In this document: positions 35,346 through 46,540 of the stretch, piece by piece
Layout of the letters: each line of letters starts with the position of its first letter
Position numbering within the stretch: position 1 is the first letter of the stretch
Assembly (NCBI GenBank): GCA_027045875.1
Contig: JALUAG010000072.1
Location: 62,001-126,000, forward strand
Reading direction: 5' to 3'
From: Alphaproteobacteria bacterium
Lineage (GTDB): Bacteria; Pseudomonadota; Alphaproteobacteria; Geminicoccales; Geminicoccaceae
Length of the DNA: 64,000 nucleotides
The notes under the pieces: generated by a model
Databases searched by the model: none
Seen by the model: only the letters and a program-made list of their open reading frames with translations
What the model was told of the DNA's origin: nothing
Translations under genes and position numbers: made by a program

Positions 35346-35696
35346 TCAGCCTCCCGGTGCCGAGAGGGCGAGTTCGCGGCCGCGCGCCCGGGTGCGGGCG
35401 ACCTCCGCTTCCTCCTCCCGTTCCGCCGCCATGCGGGCCTGGTATTCGAAGCCCCGCAGCCGCCGCTCGAGACGCCGGCAGCGCATGCGCAGCCGCAGGA
35501 TCTCGACCGAGGCGACGAGGGCGGTCAGCCCCACGCCGAGCACGAGACCCGCCAGCAGCACGCCGTAGAGCGGCAGATCGACGGTCACCGGCAGGGGCCA
35601 GAAGCCGACGTCCACCGGCTTCCGGTTGGCGATGGCGAACAGGACCACGACCACGAGGCCGGTGAGACCCACGAGCACACGCAACAGACGAAGCAT
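35346..35696 (-). CDS. LapA-domain membrane protein (DUF1049)
   Basis: The 116-residue protein has two hydrophobic helices, at about residues 3-21 and 41-61. The family hallmark ANRKPVDVGFWPLPVTVDLPLYG lies between them. A charged coiled-coil tail follows. This matches the LapA/DUF1049 family, linked in E. coli to lipopolysaccharide assembly (LapAB). In alphaproteobacteria it commonly follows ihfB, as here. No lapB partner is present in the window. Confidence 0.82.
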   Translation of the reverse strand: MLRLLRVLVGLTGLVVVVLFAIANRKPVDVGFWPLPVTVDLPLYGVLLAGLVLGVGLTALVASVEILRLRMRCRRLERRLRGFEYQARMAAEREEEAEVARTRARGRELALSAPGG

Positions 35697-35725
35697 GGTT
35701 CCCTATCCGAGAGGCGGTGACGCCC

Positions 35726-36010
35726 TCAGGCGTCCTGGTTCAGTCGCTCGCGCAGCTCCTTGCCCGACTTGAAGTAGGGCACGCGCTTGTCGGGAACATG
35801 GACCTCCTGGCCGGTGCGGGGATTGCGACCCGTGCGCGCAGCCCGCTGGCGCACCGAAAAGGCGCCGAAGCCGCGCAACTCGACGCGATCCCCCCGCTCC
35901 AGGGCGGCACTGATGGTGTCGAAAACGGTGGCGACGATACGCTCCACGTCGCGCTGATAGAGATGCGGATTGGCCTCGGCGAGACGTCTAATGAGCTCCG
36001 AGCGGGTCAT
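35726..36010 (-). CDS. ihfB: Integration host factor beta subunit
   Basis: IHF is a heterodimeric DNA-bending protein. The 94-residue product starts [17 protein letters not shown] and has the DNA-binding arm with [19 protein letters not shown], including the minor-groove Pro after RN. It lies downstream of rpsA, the usual location of ihfB (himD). The ATG at 36010 was chosen by family length. IHF often assists sigma54 activation, relevant to the cluster at 40931-51964, but no specific link is shown. Confidence 0.93.
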   Translation of the reverse strand: MTRSELIRRLAEANPHLYQRDVERIVATVFDTISAALERGDRVELRGFGAFSVRQRAARTGRNPRTGQEVHVPDKRVPYFKSGKELRERLNQDA

Positions 36011-36127
36011 ATCGGTTCCGTCGTTCACGCGGTCAGGGCTAATTCTTCCTCGCAGAGGAAAGCTGACAGAGGGGGGGAGGGGCGTCAAGGCGAAGCTCCG
36101 TTCCGTGTCTTGCCCTCGGGTTGAAAT

Positions 36128-36156
36128 GGAAAAGGCGGGCCACGGCCCGCCTTTCC
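36128..36156 (-). terminator. Rho-independent terminator of rpsA
   Basis: On the minus strand a strong hairpin (GGAAAGGCGGGC, CGTG loop, GCCCGCCTTTTCC) lies about 30 bases past the rpsA stop and ends in a T-rich run. It is the clearest intrinsic terminator in the window. Confidence 0.8.
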
Positions 36157-36184
36157 CGTCGGGGATCGCCGGGTGTCGCCCGGC

Positions 36185-38056
36185 TCATTCCTTCGTTCCG
36201 GCCTCGCCTTCGGCCGCCGGCGCGTCGGCCTCGGCGGCCTCCGCCTTCGCCTTCGCTCCGGCCTCCTTCTCCGGCTCGGCCTCCTTCGCCTCGGCGGGTT
36301 CCCCCGCGACCTCGCCGCTCTCCTCGGCCGGCTGCGCCTGCTGGCGCAGCTCCTCCTGTTTCTGGCGCAGCGCCGCACCGAGGATGTCGCCCAGGCTGGC
36401 GCCGCTGTCGGCGGAGCCGTATTCGGCGATCGCCTGCTTCTCCTCTTCCACCTCGAGCGCCTTGATGGACAGCGACAGGCGCCGGTTGGCGTGGTCGATG
36501 TTCGTCACCTTGGCGTCGATCTTCTCGCCCACGGCGAAGCGGTCCGGTCGCTGCTCGGCCCGGTCGCGGGCGAGGTCCGCCTTGCGCACGAAGCCCGGCG
36601 CGCCGGACACGGTCTCCACCTCGAGGCCCTGCGGGGTCACCGCCTTGACGACACAGGTCACGCGCTCGCCGCGCTTGAGGCCCGCCACCGCCTTGCGGAA
36701 GGGGTCCTCCTCGAGCTGCTTGATGCCGAGGGAGATGCGCTCCTTCTCGACATCGACGTCGAGCACGACCGCCTTCACCACATCGCCCTTCTTGTAGGTC
36801 TTGATGGCTTCCTCGCCGGGCTCGGTCCAGGAGATGTCGGAGAGATGGACCATGCCGTCGATGTCGCCCTCGAGGCCGATGAAGAGGCCGAACTCGGTGA
36901 CGTTCTTGACCTCGCCCTCGACCACCGAGCCCACGGGATGCTTCTCGAGGAACTCCTCCCAGGGGTTGGGCAGCGCCTGCTTGAGGCCGAGGGAGATGCG
37001 GCGCTTCTCCTCGTCCACCTCGAGCACCACCACCTCGACCTCCTGGCTGGTCGAGACGATCTTGCCGGGATGGACGTTCTTCTTGGTCCAGCTCATCTCG
37101 GAGATGTGGACGAGGCCCTCCACGCCGGGCTCGAGCTCGACGAAGGCGCCGTAGTCGGTGATGTTGGTGACGCGGCCCTTGAACTTGGCCCCCACCGGAT
37201 ACTTGAGGGCCACCCCCTCCCAGGGATCCGCCTCGAGCTGCTTCATGCCGAGGGAGATGCGCTGGGTCTCGCGGTTGAAGCGAATGACCTGCACCTTGAC
37301 GGTCTGGCCCACCTGCAGCACCTCGGTGGGATGGCCGACCCGCCGCCAGGCGATGTCGGTCACGTGCAGCAGCCCGTCGACACCGCCGAGATCGACGAAG
37401 GCGCCGTAGTCGGTGATGTTCTTGACGACCCCCTCCAGCACCTGGCCCTCGTGCAGGGTCTGAAGCAGCTCCTTGCGCTGTTCGGCCCGGCTCTCCTCGA
37501 GCACCGCCCGCCGCGAGACGACGATGTTGCCGCGCCGGCGGTCCATCTTGAGGATCAGAAACGGCTCGGGCTTGTTGAGGAGCGGCCCGATGTCGCGGAT
37601 CGGCCGGATGTCCACCTGGCTGCCGGGCAGGAAGGCCACCGCCCCGCCGAGATCGACGGCGAAGCCGCCCTTGACCTTGCCGAAGATGACGCCCTCGACC
37701 TTCTCGCCCTTCTTGAAGGCCTCCTCGAGCCGGTTCCAGCATTCCTCGCGGCGCGCCTTCTCGCGCGAGAGGACCACTTCGCCGCTGCGGTTCTCGTAGC
37801 GCTCGACGTAGACCTCGACCGTGTCGCCCACCTCGATCTCGGGCGGCTGGCCGGGAGCGGCGAACTCCTTGAGGGGCACCCGGCCCTCGGACTTGAGGCC
37901 GACGTCGATCACCGCGTGATCGCCCTCGATGGCGACCACCGTGCCCTTGACCACGCTGCCTTCGATCTTGCTCTTGCGGCCGAGTGTTTCGTCGAGAAGG
38001 GTGGCGAATTCTTCGAGACTTGGGCGTTGTTCCGCTACCGCGGTGGAATCCGTCAT
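36185..38056 (-). CDS. rpsA: 30S ribosomal protein S1
   Basis: S1 brings mRNA to the ribosome. The 623-residue protein has six S1 RNA-binding repeats, visible as repeated GxVxxITDYGAFVxL-type segments (for example KNITDYGAFVDLGG and TNITDYGAFVELEP). A C-terminal extension of about 80 residues is rich in Ala and Glu. The extension makes it longer than the roughly 557-residue E. coli protein, though long tails are common in this class. It has its own terminator and lies between cmk and ihfB, a standard order. Confidence 0.97.
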   Translation of the reverse strand: MTDSTAVAEQRPSLEEFATLLDETLGRKSKIEGSVVKGTVVAIEGDHAVIDVGLKSEGRVPLKEFAAPGQPPEIEVGDTVEVYVERYENRSGEVVLSREKARREECWNRLEEAFKKGEKVEGVIFGKVKGGFAVDLGGAVAFLPGSQVDIRPIRDIGPLLNKPEPFLILKMDRRRGNIVVSRRAVLEESRAEQRKELLQTLHEGQVLEGVVKNITDYGAFVDLGGVDGLLHVTDIAWRRVGHPTEVLQVGQTVKVQVIRFNRETQRISLGMKQLEADPWEGVALKYPVGAKFKGRVTNITDYGAFVELEPGVEGLVHISEMSWTKKNVHPGKIVSTSQEVEVVVLEVDEEKRRISLGLKQALPNPWEEFLEKHPVGSVVEGEVKNVTEFGLFIGLEGDIDGMVHLSDISWTEPGEEAIKTYKKGDVVKAVVLDVDVEKERISLGIKQLEEDPFRKAVAGLKRGERVTCVVKAVTPQGLEVETVSGAPGFVRKADLARDRAEQRPDRFAVGEKIDAKVTNIDHANRRLSLSIKALEVEEEKQAIAEYGSADSGASLGDILGAALRQKQEELRQQAQPAEESGEVAGEPAEAKEAEPEKEAGAKAKAEAAEADAPAAEGEAGTKE

Positions 38057-38110
38057 TCGTGCTCCAGGAACATCACGACCGCGGGATGTGCCCGGCGGCC
38101 GGGCTGGGGG

Positions 38111-38794
38111 TTACACCTGTGTCGCCGGCGAGGCGCCGTCCGGGCCCGCGCAGGCACGCCGCCGTTCCGAAACCCACGCGATCGCCGCCGCCACGCTTCC
38201 CGCGGGGTCGAGCTCGGTGGTGTCCAGAACGTAGGCGTCCGGCGCAGCACGCAACGGCGCGACCGCCCTTTCCGCATCGCGGCGGTCACGCTCACGCATC
38301 TCCTCCAGGACGCGCGCGTATATAGGCCTTTCGCCGCGCCGCCGCAACTGTTCGCAACGGCGGCGCGCCCGTTCCTCCACCGAAGCGGTGACGAAGAGCT
38401 TGGCCTTGGCCTCGGGGCAGACCACCGTGCCGGTGTCGCGGCCGGCCAGCACCGCCCCTTCCGGTCGCTCCGCGAAGCGCTTCTGGAAGGGGAGCAGCTC
38501 GGCCCGCAGGCGGGGATTGGCGGCGATCCGCGAGGCCAGGGCGCCGAGCGCCTCGTCGGCCAGATCGGGGGCCTCGAGATCGGCCTCCGCGAGATCGTGC
38601 GCGCAGCGCAGCAACACCTCCTCGTCCGCCGGATCGCCCCCCGCCTCGCGCAGCCGGCGGGCCACCGCCCGGTAGATGAGGCCGGTATCCAGGAAGGGCA
38701 GACCGAAATGCGCGGCCAGCGCCCGCGCGATGGTGCTCTTGCCGGAGGCCGCCGGGCCGTCCACCGTGATCACCAGACGGCAGTCGCCGCTCAC
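38111..38794 (-). CDS. cmk: Cytidylate kinase
   Basis: Cmk phosphorylates CMP and dCMP. The 227-residue product has the P-loop VDGPAASGKSTIARALA, LDTGLIYRAVA and the conserved AGRDTGTVVCPEAKAKLFVTAS. The start is a GTG overlapping the aroA stop by four bases. The run aroA-cmk-rpsA is conserved in proteobacteria. The frame is open far upstream inside aroA, but that is not coding. Confidence 0.95.
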   Translation of the reverse strand: MSGDCRLVITVDGPAASGKSTIARALAAHFGLPFLDTGLIYRAVARRLREAGGDPADEEVLLRCAHDLAEADLEAPDLADEALGALASRIAANPRLRAELLPFQKRFAERPEGAVLAGRDTGTVVCPEAKAKLFVTASVEERARRRCEQLRRRGERPIYARVLEEMRERDRRDAERAVAPLRAAPDAYVLDTTELDPAGSVAAAIAWVSERRRACAGPDGASPATQV

Positions 38795-40116
38795 GATCCC
38801 GCCTCCTCGATGCGCGCGCCGAGGGCGTTCATCAGGGCGACGAAGCCCGGAAAGCTGGTGGCGATGGTCTCCGCGCCCTCGACGGTGACGGGCGCGCGGG
38901 CGATGCCGCCGAGGACGAGGAAGCTCATGGCGATTCTGTGGTCGAGCCGGGCCGCCACGCGGCCACCACCCGGCGGCGGGCCGGCCGCGCCCTCGACGAA
39001 GAGATCGTCCCCCTCGCTCCAGCAGCGCACCCCGCAGGCGGCGAGCCCCTCGAGAATGGCCGCGAAACGGTCGCTTTCCTTGACCCGGAGCTCGCCGAGC
39101 CCGCGCATGGCCGTCACCCCGCGGGCCCGCGCCGCCGCCACCGCCAGGATCGGGTATTCGTCGATCATCCTGGGCGCCCGCTCGGCCGGCACCTCGACAG
39201 CCTCCAGGTCCGAGCTCTCCACCACGAGATCCGCGACCGGCTCGCCGCCCTGCTCGCGCGGGCGCGTCTCCGTGATGCGGGCGCCCATCTCGCGGAGCGT
39301 ACGGTAGAGGCCGGCGCGCAGGGGATTGACGCCCACGCCGGGGATCTCGATCCGCGAGCCTTCGGCGAGGACGGCGGCGACCACCGGAAAGGCGGCGGAG
39401 GAGGGATCGCCGGGCACGACGAAGTCCCGGGGCCGCAGCTCGGGCTGGCCGGTGATCGTCACCCGGTGGCCGTCTTCCGTCTCCTCCTCGGCGATCTCGG
39501 CTCCCATGGCCCGCAGCATGCGCTCGGTATGGTCGCGGGAGGCCAGGGGTTCGGTCACGCTGGTACGCCCCGCGGCGTGGAGGCCGGCCAGCAGGATCGC
39601 CGATTTCACCTGGGCCGAGGCGACCTCGGAACGCCAGTCGAGGGGCAGGAGATCCGCCCGGCCGCGGACGGCGAGGGGCAGGCGGTCGCCCTCGCGGGCG
39701 AGCACCGTGGCCCCCATCTCGCGCAGCGGTGCCGCCACCCGACCCATCGGACGCCGCCGCAGGGAGGAATCGCCGGTGACGACGGCGGTGAAGGGATGAC
39801 CGGCGAGCAGGCCCATGACCAGTCTGGCGCCGGTTCCCGCGTTGCCGAGATCGAGCACCGTATCGGGCTCCGCGAGGCCGCTCACGCCGACACCCGCCAC
39901 CGTCCAGCTCCCGCCGTTGTGGCGTGCGACCGGGACGCCCAGCCGCCGCAGGGTGGCGGCGGTGGCCATCACGTCCTCGCCCTCGAGGAGGCCCTCGATC
40001 CGGCTCTCGCCGACGGCCAGGGCCGCGAGCAGCAGGGCGCGGTGGGAGATCGACTTGTCGCCCGGCACCGAGGCCCTTCCCGAGAGGGCCCCGTGCGGGC
40101 TCGCGCGCAGCTTCAT
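38791..40116 (-). CDS. aroA: 3-phosphoshikimate 1-carboxyvinyltransferase (EPSP synthase), class II-like
   Basis: AroA joins phosphoenolpyruvate to shikimate 3-phosphate. The 441-residue protein has VPGDKSISHRALLLAALA, LLEGEDVMATA, RRPMGRVAAPLREMG, ASAQVKSAILLAGL and EYPILAVAAA. These track the class II enzymes (the Agrobacterium CP4 type) closely. In the PEP-binding loop it reads LDLGNAGTGARL, with Gly where CP4 EPSPS has Ala. It is the first gene of aroA-cmk-rpsA and is divergent from the FYDLN-acid gene. Confidence 0.95.
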   Translation of the reverse strand: MKLRASPHGALSGRASVPGDKSISHRALLLAALAVGESRIEGLLEGEDVMATAATLRRLGVPVARHNGGSWTVAGVGVSGLAEPDTVLDLGNAGTGARLVMGLLAGHPFTAVVTGDSSLRRRPMGRVAAPLREMGATVLAREGDRLPLAVRGRADLLPLDWRSEVASAQVKSAILLAGLHAAGRTSVTEPLASRDHTERMLRAMGAEIAEEETEDGHRVTITGQPELRPRDFVVPGDPSSAAFPVVAAVLAEGSRIEIPGVGVNPLRAGLYRTLREMGARITETRPREQGGEPVADLVVESSDLEAVEVPAERAPRMIDEYPILAVAAARARGVTAMRGLGELRVKESDRFAAILEGLAACGVRCWSEGDDLFVEGAAGPPPGGGRVAARLDHRIAMSFLVLGGIARAPVTVEGAETIATSFPGFVALMNALGARIEEAGS

Positions 40117-40275
40117 CGCCGTTCGCTCCGCTCCGGAAAAGGACCGAAATGGGGGCGAAATTCCCGCTCGCCGCGGCCTCGCGCCGCGGACCGAAAATGC
40201 TTTTGACAGCTCGATTGGGACATGGCAATTGCGATGCCCGCTCCCAAGGCAGTGCCGACCTCGAGGAGACTCCCC

Positions 40276-40704
40276 TTGCCGAAGCCCGAATGGGGTACCA
40301 AGCGCCTCTGTGCGAACTGCGGTGCCCGCTACTACGACATGAACCGTCCCGAGATCGTGTGCCCGGCCTGCGGCACGCCGTTCGATGCCGAGGGGGCGAA
40401 GAAGCCGCGCCGTGCCGTGGCGGCGGCCGCCACGCCGGCGGCGGCGATCGCCGAAGCGGTGGATCTGCCGGAGGTCGAGGAGGAAGAGGAGGTGGTCGCC
40501 GAGGAGGAGGCCGCCGTGGTGGTGCCGCCCGAAGAGGACGAGGAGGAAGAGGAGGCGCTGCCGCTCGTCGAGGGGGTGGTGCTCGACAGCGAGGAGGAGG
40601 ACGAGGAAGGCGCGCTGATCGAGGACGCCGCGGAACTCGGCGAGGAGGAGGACGTGGCCGACGTCATCGAGGGGGACATCGAGGACGAGGAGGAGACCTC
40701 CTGA
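40276..40704 (+). CDS. FYDLN-acid (TIGR02300-like) zinc-ribbon protein
   Basis: The 142-residue product starts with PKPEWGTKRLC and has a zinc ribbon at Cys12-x2-Cys15 and Cys29-x2-Cys32 around YYDMN. This is a variant of the FYDLN motif that names this alphaproteobacterial family. The remaining 95 residues are a very acidic, low-complexity tail. I chose the TTG at 40276 because GAGGAGACT precedes it and it matches the family start; an ATG 18 codons earlier is an alternative. The function is unknown. Its place between aroA and tRNA-Ala is typical. Confidence 0.82.
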   Translation: MPKPEWGTKRLCANCGARYYDMNRPEIVCPACGTPFDAEGAKKPRRAVAAAATPAAAIAEAVDLPEVEEEEEVVAEEEAAVVVPPEEDEEEEEALPLVEGVVLDSEEEDEEGALIEDAAELGEEEDVADVIEGDIEDEEETS

Positions 40705-40759
40705 GCCCGCGCGAGGGGGTTGCGCGGCAGGCCGACATTGCCTATTTGAGCCGTCGCGA

Positions 40760-40835
40760 GGGGCCGTAGCTCAGTTGGGAGAGCGCCTGAATGGCATTCA
40801 GGAGGTCGGCGGTTCGACTCCGCTCGGCTCCACCA
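40760..40835 (+). tRNA. tRNA-Ala (anticodon GGC)
   Basis: A 76-base tRNA with encoded CCA has acceptor stem GGGGCCG with CGGCTCC, including the G3-U70 wobble pair that marks alanine tRNAs. The anticodon loop ATGGCAT is closed by CCTGA/TCAGG, and the T-loop TTCGACT is present. It lies downstream of the FYDLN-acid gene and convergent with the response regulator gene. Confidence 0.97.
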
Positions 40836-42342
40836 GCAGAAACCGATACCCACCGACCCCGTTTCCGAGATCGCCGTTTTCGCCGCGAGCACGAGCGCGC
40901 CGGCGGCGCGGCGACGGAACTCGTGCGCGTTCAGCGAGAGGTGGACGCGGAGGTGTCGGCGGCGGCCGGGGCGGCCTCCTCTGCGGTCTCGCGATCGGGC
41001 GCGTCGGCTTCCACCTCCGGGCCGCGGCGCTGCTGCAGGAACCGGTAGAGGGTGCGCTCGCTGATACCGAGGACCCGGGCCACGGTGGCGCGGTGGCCGC
41101 CGTGGCGCCGCAGCAGCTCGGCGATGTAGGTATCGCGGATCTCGTCCAGCGTCGGCTCGTGGTCGAAAGCGAGCCGGAAGGCCCCGCCCGCTCGCTCCGC
41201 CGCCGCGGCAGACGTCCGAAGTGCGAGATGGCCGGGCTCGATGAGCGGGGATTCGCCCGAAAGAATGGCCGCCCGTTCGACGATGTTCCGGAGCTCGCGC
41301 ACGTTGCCCGGCCAGCCGTACCGCTGCAGCGCTTCGAGGGCGGCCGGGGTGAAGCGCTTGGGCACGTGCCGGCAGGCGCTGCGGCGCGAGAGAAAGAACT
41401 CCGCCAGCAGGGGCACGTCCTCCGGTCGCTCGCGCAGCGGGGGCAGGGTGAGGACGAGCCCTTCGAGCCGGTAGTAGAGGTCTTCCCGGAATCTTCCCTC
41501 GCGCACCATGCGTGCGAGCGTGCGGTTGGTGGCCGCGATGAAGCGGACGTCACAGCGGCAGTCGCGCGTGCTGCCGAGACGGCGGAAGGTGCGCGTCTCC
41601 AGCGTGCGCAGGAACTTGGCCTGCGCCGCCGGCGACAGATCGCCGATCTCGTCGAGGAACACGGTGCCTCCCTCCGCCGCCTCGATGAGACCCTCCTTGC
41701 GGCGGTCGGCGTCGGTGAACGCGCCCTTCTCGTGGCCGAACAACTCGCTCTCGAACAGGGTGTCCTGGAGTGTCGTGCAGTCCACGACCACGAACGGCCG
41801 CTCGCGCCGCGGGCTCGCCGCGTGGATGGCCCGTGCCGCGAGTTCCTTGCCGGTGCCGCTCTCACCGAGCAGGAGCACCGTGGCATCGGTCGGGGCCACG
41901 AGCCGGATCGCCCGCCGCACCCTGCGGATGGCCTCGCTGTTGCCCAGGAGCTCGGTGTGCACGGCGGAGGCCGCCTCGCGCCGCAGCAGCGCGTAGGTGC
42001 GCTGGAACTCCACCTTCTCGAGGGCCCGCTCGATGGCCAGCAGCAGCGCCTCCGGCGCCACCGGCTTGACCAGATAGTCGTCCGCGCCTCGTTTGATCGC
42101 GGTCACCGCCTGGTCGATGGAGCCGAAGGCCGTGAGCACGATCACCGGCGCGAGCTCCCGCAGGAGCGCGACCAGCTCGATGCCGTCGCGGTCGGGAAGG
42201 CGTACATCGAGGACGATCGCCGCGGGGTCCTTCTCCTCGGCGAGCACGAGCCCCTGTGCGCCGGTGGCCGCCGGCACCACCGGATAGCCGGCCGCTTCGA
42301 GCTGCATGGCCAGCAGCCGGCCGAGGGTGCGGTCGTCCTCGA

Positions 42343-44258
<1,916 letters not shown>

Positions 44259-44262
<4 letters not shown>

Positions 44263-44717
44263 CGCATGGAGGCGAGGCGCAGCAGGAAGCCGGCGGGCGG
44301 GATCGCCGCCGGATCGAGCCGCACCACCCGCCGGCCATCGGCGGCAACCTCGTCCCCGAACAGTACCACCGGGATCAGCACCGCATGCTCCCGGTGGCGG
44401 GCGAGGAACTGCGTGAACCAGCCCACCCGCTTCTCCCTGCGGCGGGTCGCGAGAAGGGCTTCGACGTTGTGGACCAGCGCCGGGCCACACCGCCCCGCCT
44501 CGGCGAGGAAGGCGTCGAGATCGGCGAGCCCGAGCCGCGTGGCCTGCCAGCCCAGAGGCGCCATGCGTTCGCGGCGGAAGTCCCGGAACGCGAGGCCGAA
44601 ATGCTCGGCGATCGCCTCCAGCAGCTCCGGACGGTACTCCGGCAGCCACACGATGGCCCCGCCCCGCCACGCCACGGCCTCGAGCACACGCTCGACCGGC
44701 GCCATCCAGTCGCTCAT
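44259..44717 (-). CDS. Unrecognised 152-residue protein in the molybdoenzyme cluster
   Basis: I do not recognise this protein. It has no signal peptide, membrane helix or Cys motif. It alternates helices and hydrophobic strands: GGAIVWLPEY, then a helical LLEAIAEHFGLAFRDFRRERM. CGPALVHNVEALLA comes next, followed by RREKRVGWFTQFLARHREHAVLIPVVLFGDEV. That layout resembles a small Rossmann-like or degenerate ATPase domain, but no P-loop is visible. It overlaps the sensor kinase start by four bases and follows the ferredoxin-like gene by 26. Its tight coupling to the kinase suggests a signalling or maturation role. Confidence 0.7.
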
Positions 44718-44743
44718 GTCCCCTGCTCCACGCTACCGGCCCA

Positions 44744-45769
44744 TTATGCCGTCGGGCCCGCCGCCGTCGAGGGCGGGAACGGTCCGCCGGCGTGCCCGGA
44801 GGTGCGACAGATGCGACAGCGGTCCATCACGGGCCGTACCACCGGCTCGCGAAAGGGCGCCCGGCAGTGCGTGCAGCGCCGCTCGCGGAGCGGAACCGGG
44901 GGCGGGGTCGGACGGTCGCGCAGGAGGGTGACGGCCCCGACCTCGCAGAGATCGACACACAGCCCGCAGCCGCTGCATCGCGCCGGGCGCACCTCGTAGG
45001 CCGTTTCGCCTTCTTCCCCGCGCACGAGACGGATGGCGTCGCGCGGGCAGCCGCGCGCACAGGCGTCGCAGCCCTGGCAGCGAAACGGATCGAGGACAGC
45101 AACAACCGGAAACGGTGCCGCCCCGTCGGCCGTGGGGAGTGGCACCGGCGCGCCATCGTCGGTGGCAGCATGATGGATACCGCGCGCGAACCGGCGCAGC
45201 AGCGCGCGCCGTCCGACGTCGAGGGACCGGGCGTGCCGGAGCGCACGGTACCAGTCCCCGAGAGGGAGGCGCTCGAGCGCCAGGGGGGCGACGCCGCGTG
45301 CCCGCAGGAGATGGGCCAACCGAACAAGAGCCGTTTCCAGCCCTTCACCGTCCATTGCCCGCGGGCAGTCCCGACAAGGGGGATCGGCCACCAGAAGACG
45401 GCGCGCACCGCGGGCCCGGAGCCGGGCGAGTTCCCGCAGGCCGAGGGCATGCAGACAGGGGATGCGACCGCGCAAGTCGCTCCCCGGGGTCGCCCCGCAG
45501 CGGGCCAAGGCGACGGTGTCGCCGTGCCAGTCGGCGAGCAGCGGCGTGCCGGGTACGTCGATGGCCCCTTCGGGACAGGCCGCCACGCACCGTCCGCAGC
45601 CGTCACAGCGGCCCGGGTCGATTCCGAGAAGGGCGTTCTCCAGCACCCAGGCGTGCCGGGGACAGACGTCGATGCAGGCGGTGCAGCTAGCGGCCGGCCC
45701 ACGGGCGTGTACGCAGCGCCCGCTGTCCAGCGTCGGCGGGGGGTCCCGAGGGTGCGCCGGACTTCGCAT
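44744..45769 (-). CDS. Multi-cluster 4Fe-4S ferredoxin-like protein with C-terminal zinc-ribbon-like Cys pairs
   Basis: The 341-residue soluble protein has two N-terminal cluster motifs, the first irregular (Cys19-x12-CTACIDVCP) and the second CDGCGRCVAACP. A central domain of about 140 residues with Cys pairs (CRDCP) follows. Two more clusters come next (CQGCDACARGCP and CSGCGLCVDLCE), then a final CTHC...CRIC pair like a zinc ribbon. No signal peptide or membrane helix is seen, so it is probably cytoplasmic. It follows the TorD-like chaperone gene. It may pass electrons or assist cofactor insertion for the molybdoenzyme. I cannot assign a named family. Confidence 0.8.
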   Translation of the reverse strand: MRSPAHPRDPPPTLDSGRCVHARGPAASCTACIDVCPRHAWVLENALLGIDPGRCDGCGRCVAACPEGAIDVPGTPLLADWHGDTVALARCGATPGSDLRGRIPCLHALGLRELARLRARGARRLLVADPPCRDCPRAMDGEGLETALVRLAHLLRARGVAPLALERLPLGDWYRALRHARSLDVGRRALLRRFARGIHHAATDDGAPVPLPTADGAAPFPVVAVLDPFRCQGCDACARGCPRDAIRLVRGEEGETAYEVRPARCSGCGLCVDLCEVGAVTLLRDRPTPPPVPLRERRCTHCRAPFREPVVRPVMDRCRICRTSGHAGGPFPPSTAAGPTA

Positions 45770-45781
45770 CGACAGGACCGC

Positions 45782-46540
45782 TCACCAGCCGGGACCAACG
45801 CCGGGCAGATAACGTTCGGCCGTGCAGCGGGGCAGCGGCCGGGCCCTCGGCTCGGCCGGCTGCCAGCGCGGTTCGCCGGTCGCATGCTCGAGCAGATCGC
45901 GCAGCTCTTCGAGATAGGCGGCGGTGAGACGGGCGAGGCCGACGAAATAGGGTGTGCGGCACCGCTTTCCCACCGCTGCCGCGAAGTCGCCGATCCAACG
46001 CAGAATGTGCCGGTCGGCGAAGCGCGCGGCGTCGCGGGTCGCCTCGGGGGTCGCCCGATCGAGCAGAAACGCGAGAAACTGCAGTTCGTGCACCAGATGA
46101 TCATCGGGACGGAGACGCCAGTTCTCCACCCGAAGACCATAACGCCGGTACCATCTCCGCACTTCGAACATCGGCTCCTGACGTTCGAGACGGTCGTCGT
46201 CGAGCCACGTCGATTCGCTCGTGCCGGCGCGGATGGCGTGGGTGAGATAGATGTCCGCGAAGTCGGCGGCCAGGCCGTCCAGTACCGAGGTGTCGATCCG
46301 GGCGGGAAGCATCCCGAGCCCCCGGTCCAGCTCGGCGAGCGCCGCCAGGCTTTCCGGACGGCGCAGATCGAGTGCGAGATGATCGCGGAAGGGAACCGAT
46401 CGCAGGAGCTCGAGCAGCCTTCGATCGGGTTCGCGGTCATGGAGACGGGCAAGGAGGTGCAGGTCCTCCGCCGCCGCCCGGATCAGCACGTCCGCCGGTC
46501 CGCCGTCGGTGGCGGCCTTCGCAGGCCCTTCCATGCTCAT
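45782..46540 (-). CDS. TorD/DmsD-family molybdoenzyme chaperone
   Basis: The 252-residue all-helical protein has the family pattern RRWYRRYGLRVENWRLRPDDHL followed by HELQFLAFLLDRA, which corresponds to the Y-x-x-x-G-L ... P-D-H-L-x-x-E-L motif of TorD/DmsD. These chaperones bind the Tat signal of a molybdoenzyme and hold it until its cofactor is inserted. It sits just downstream of the FeS subunit gene (ATGA overlap), so its client is most likely the DmsA-like enzyme here. Confidence 0.85.
   Translation of the reverse strand: MSMEGPAKAATDGGPADVLIRAAAEDLHLLARLHDREPDRRLLELLRSVPFRDHLALDLRRPESLAALAELDRGLGMLPARIDTSVLDGLAADFADIYLTHAIRAGTSESTWLDDDRLERQEPMFEVRRWYRRYGLRVENWRLRPDDHLVHELQFLAFLLDRATPEATRDAARFADRHILRWIGDFAAAVGKRCRTPYFVGLARLTAAYLEELRDLLEHATGEPRWQPAEPRARPLPRCTAERYLPGVGPGW

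Noticed and set aside
40222-40275. Upstream ATG start for the FYDLN-acid protein
   Set aside because: The extra 18 residues have no family match, while the TTG at 40276 has a GAGGAG site and the normal start. Kept only as an alternative.
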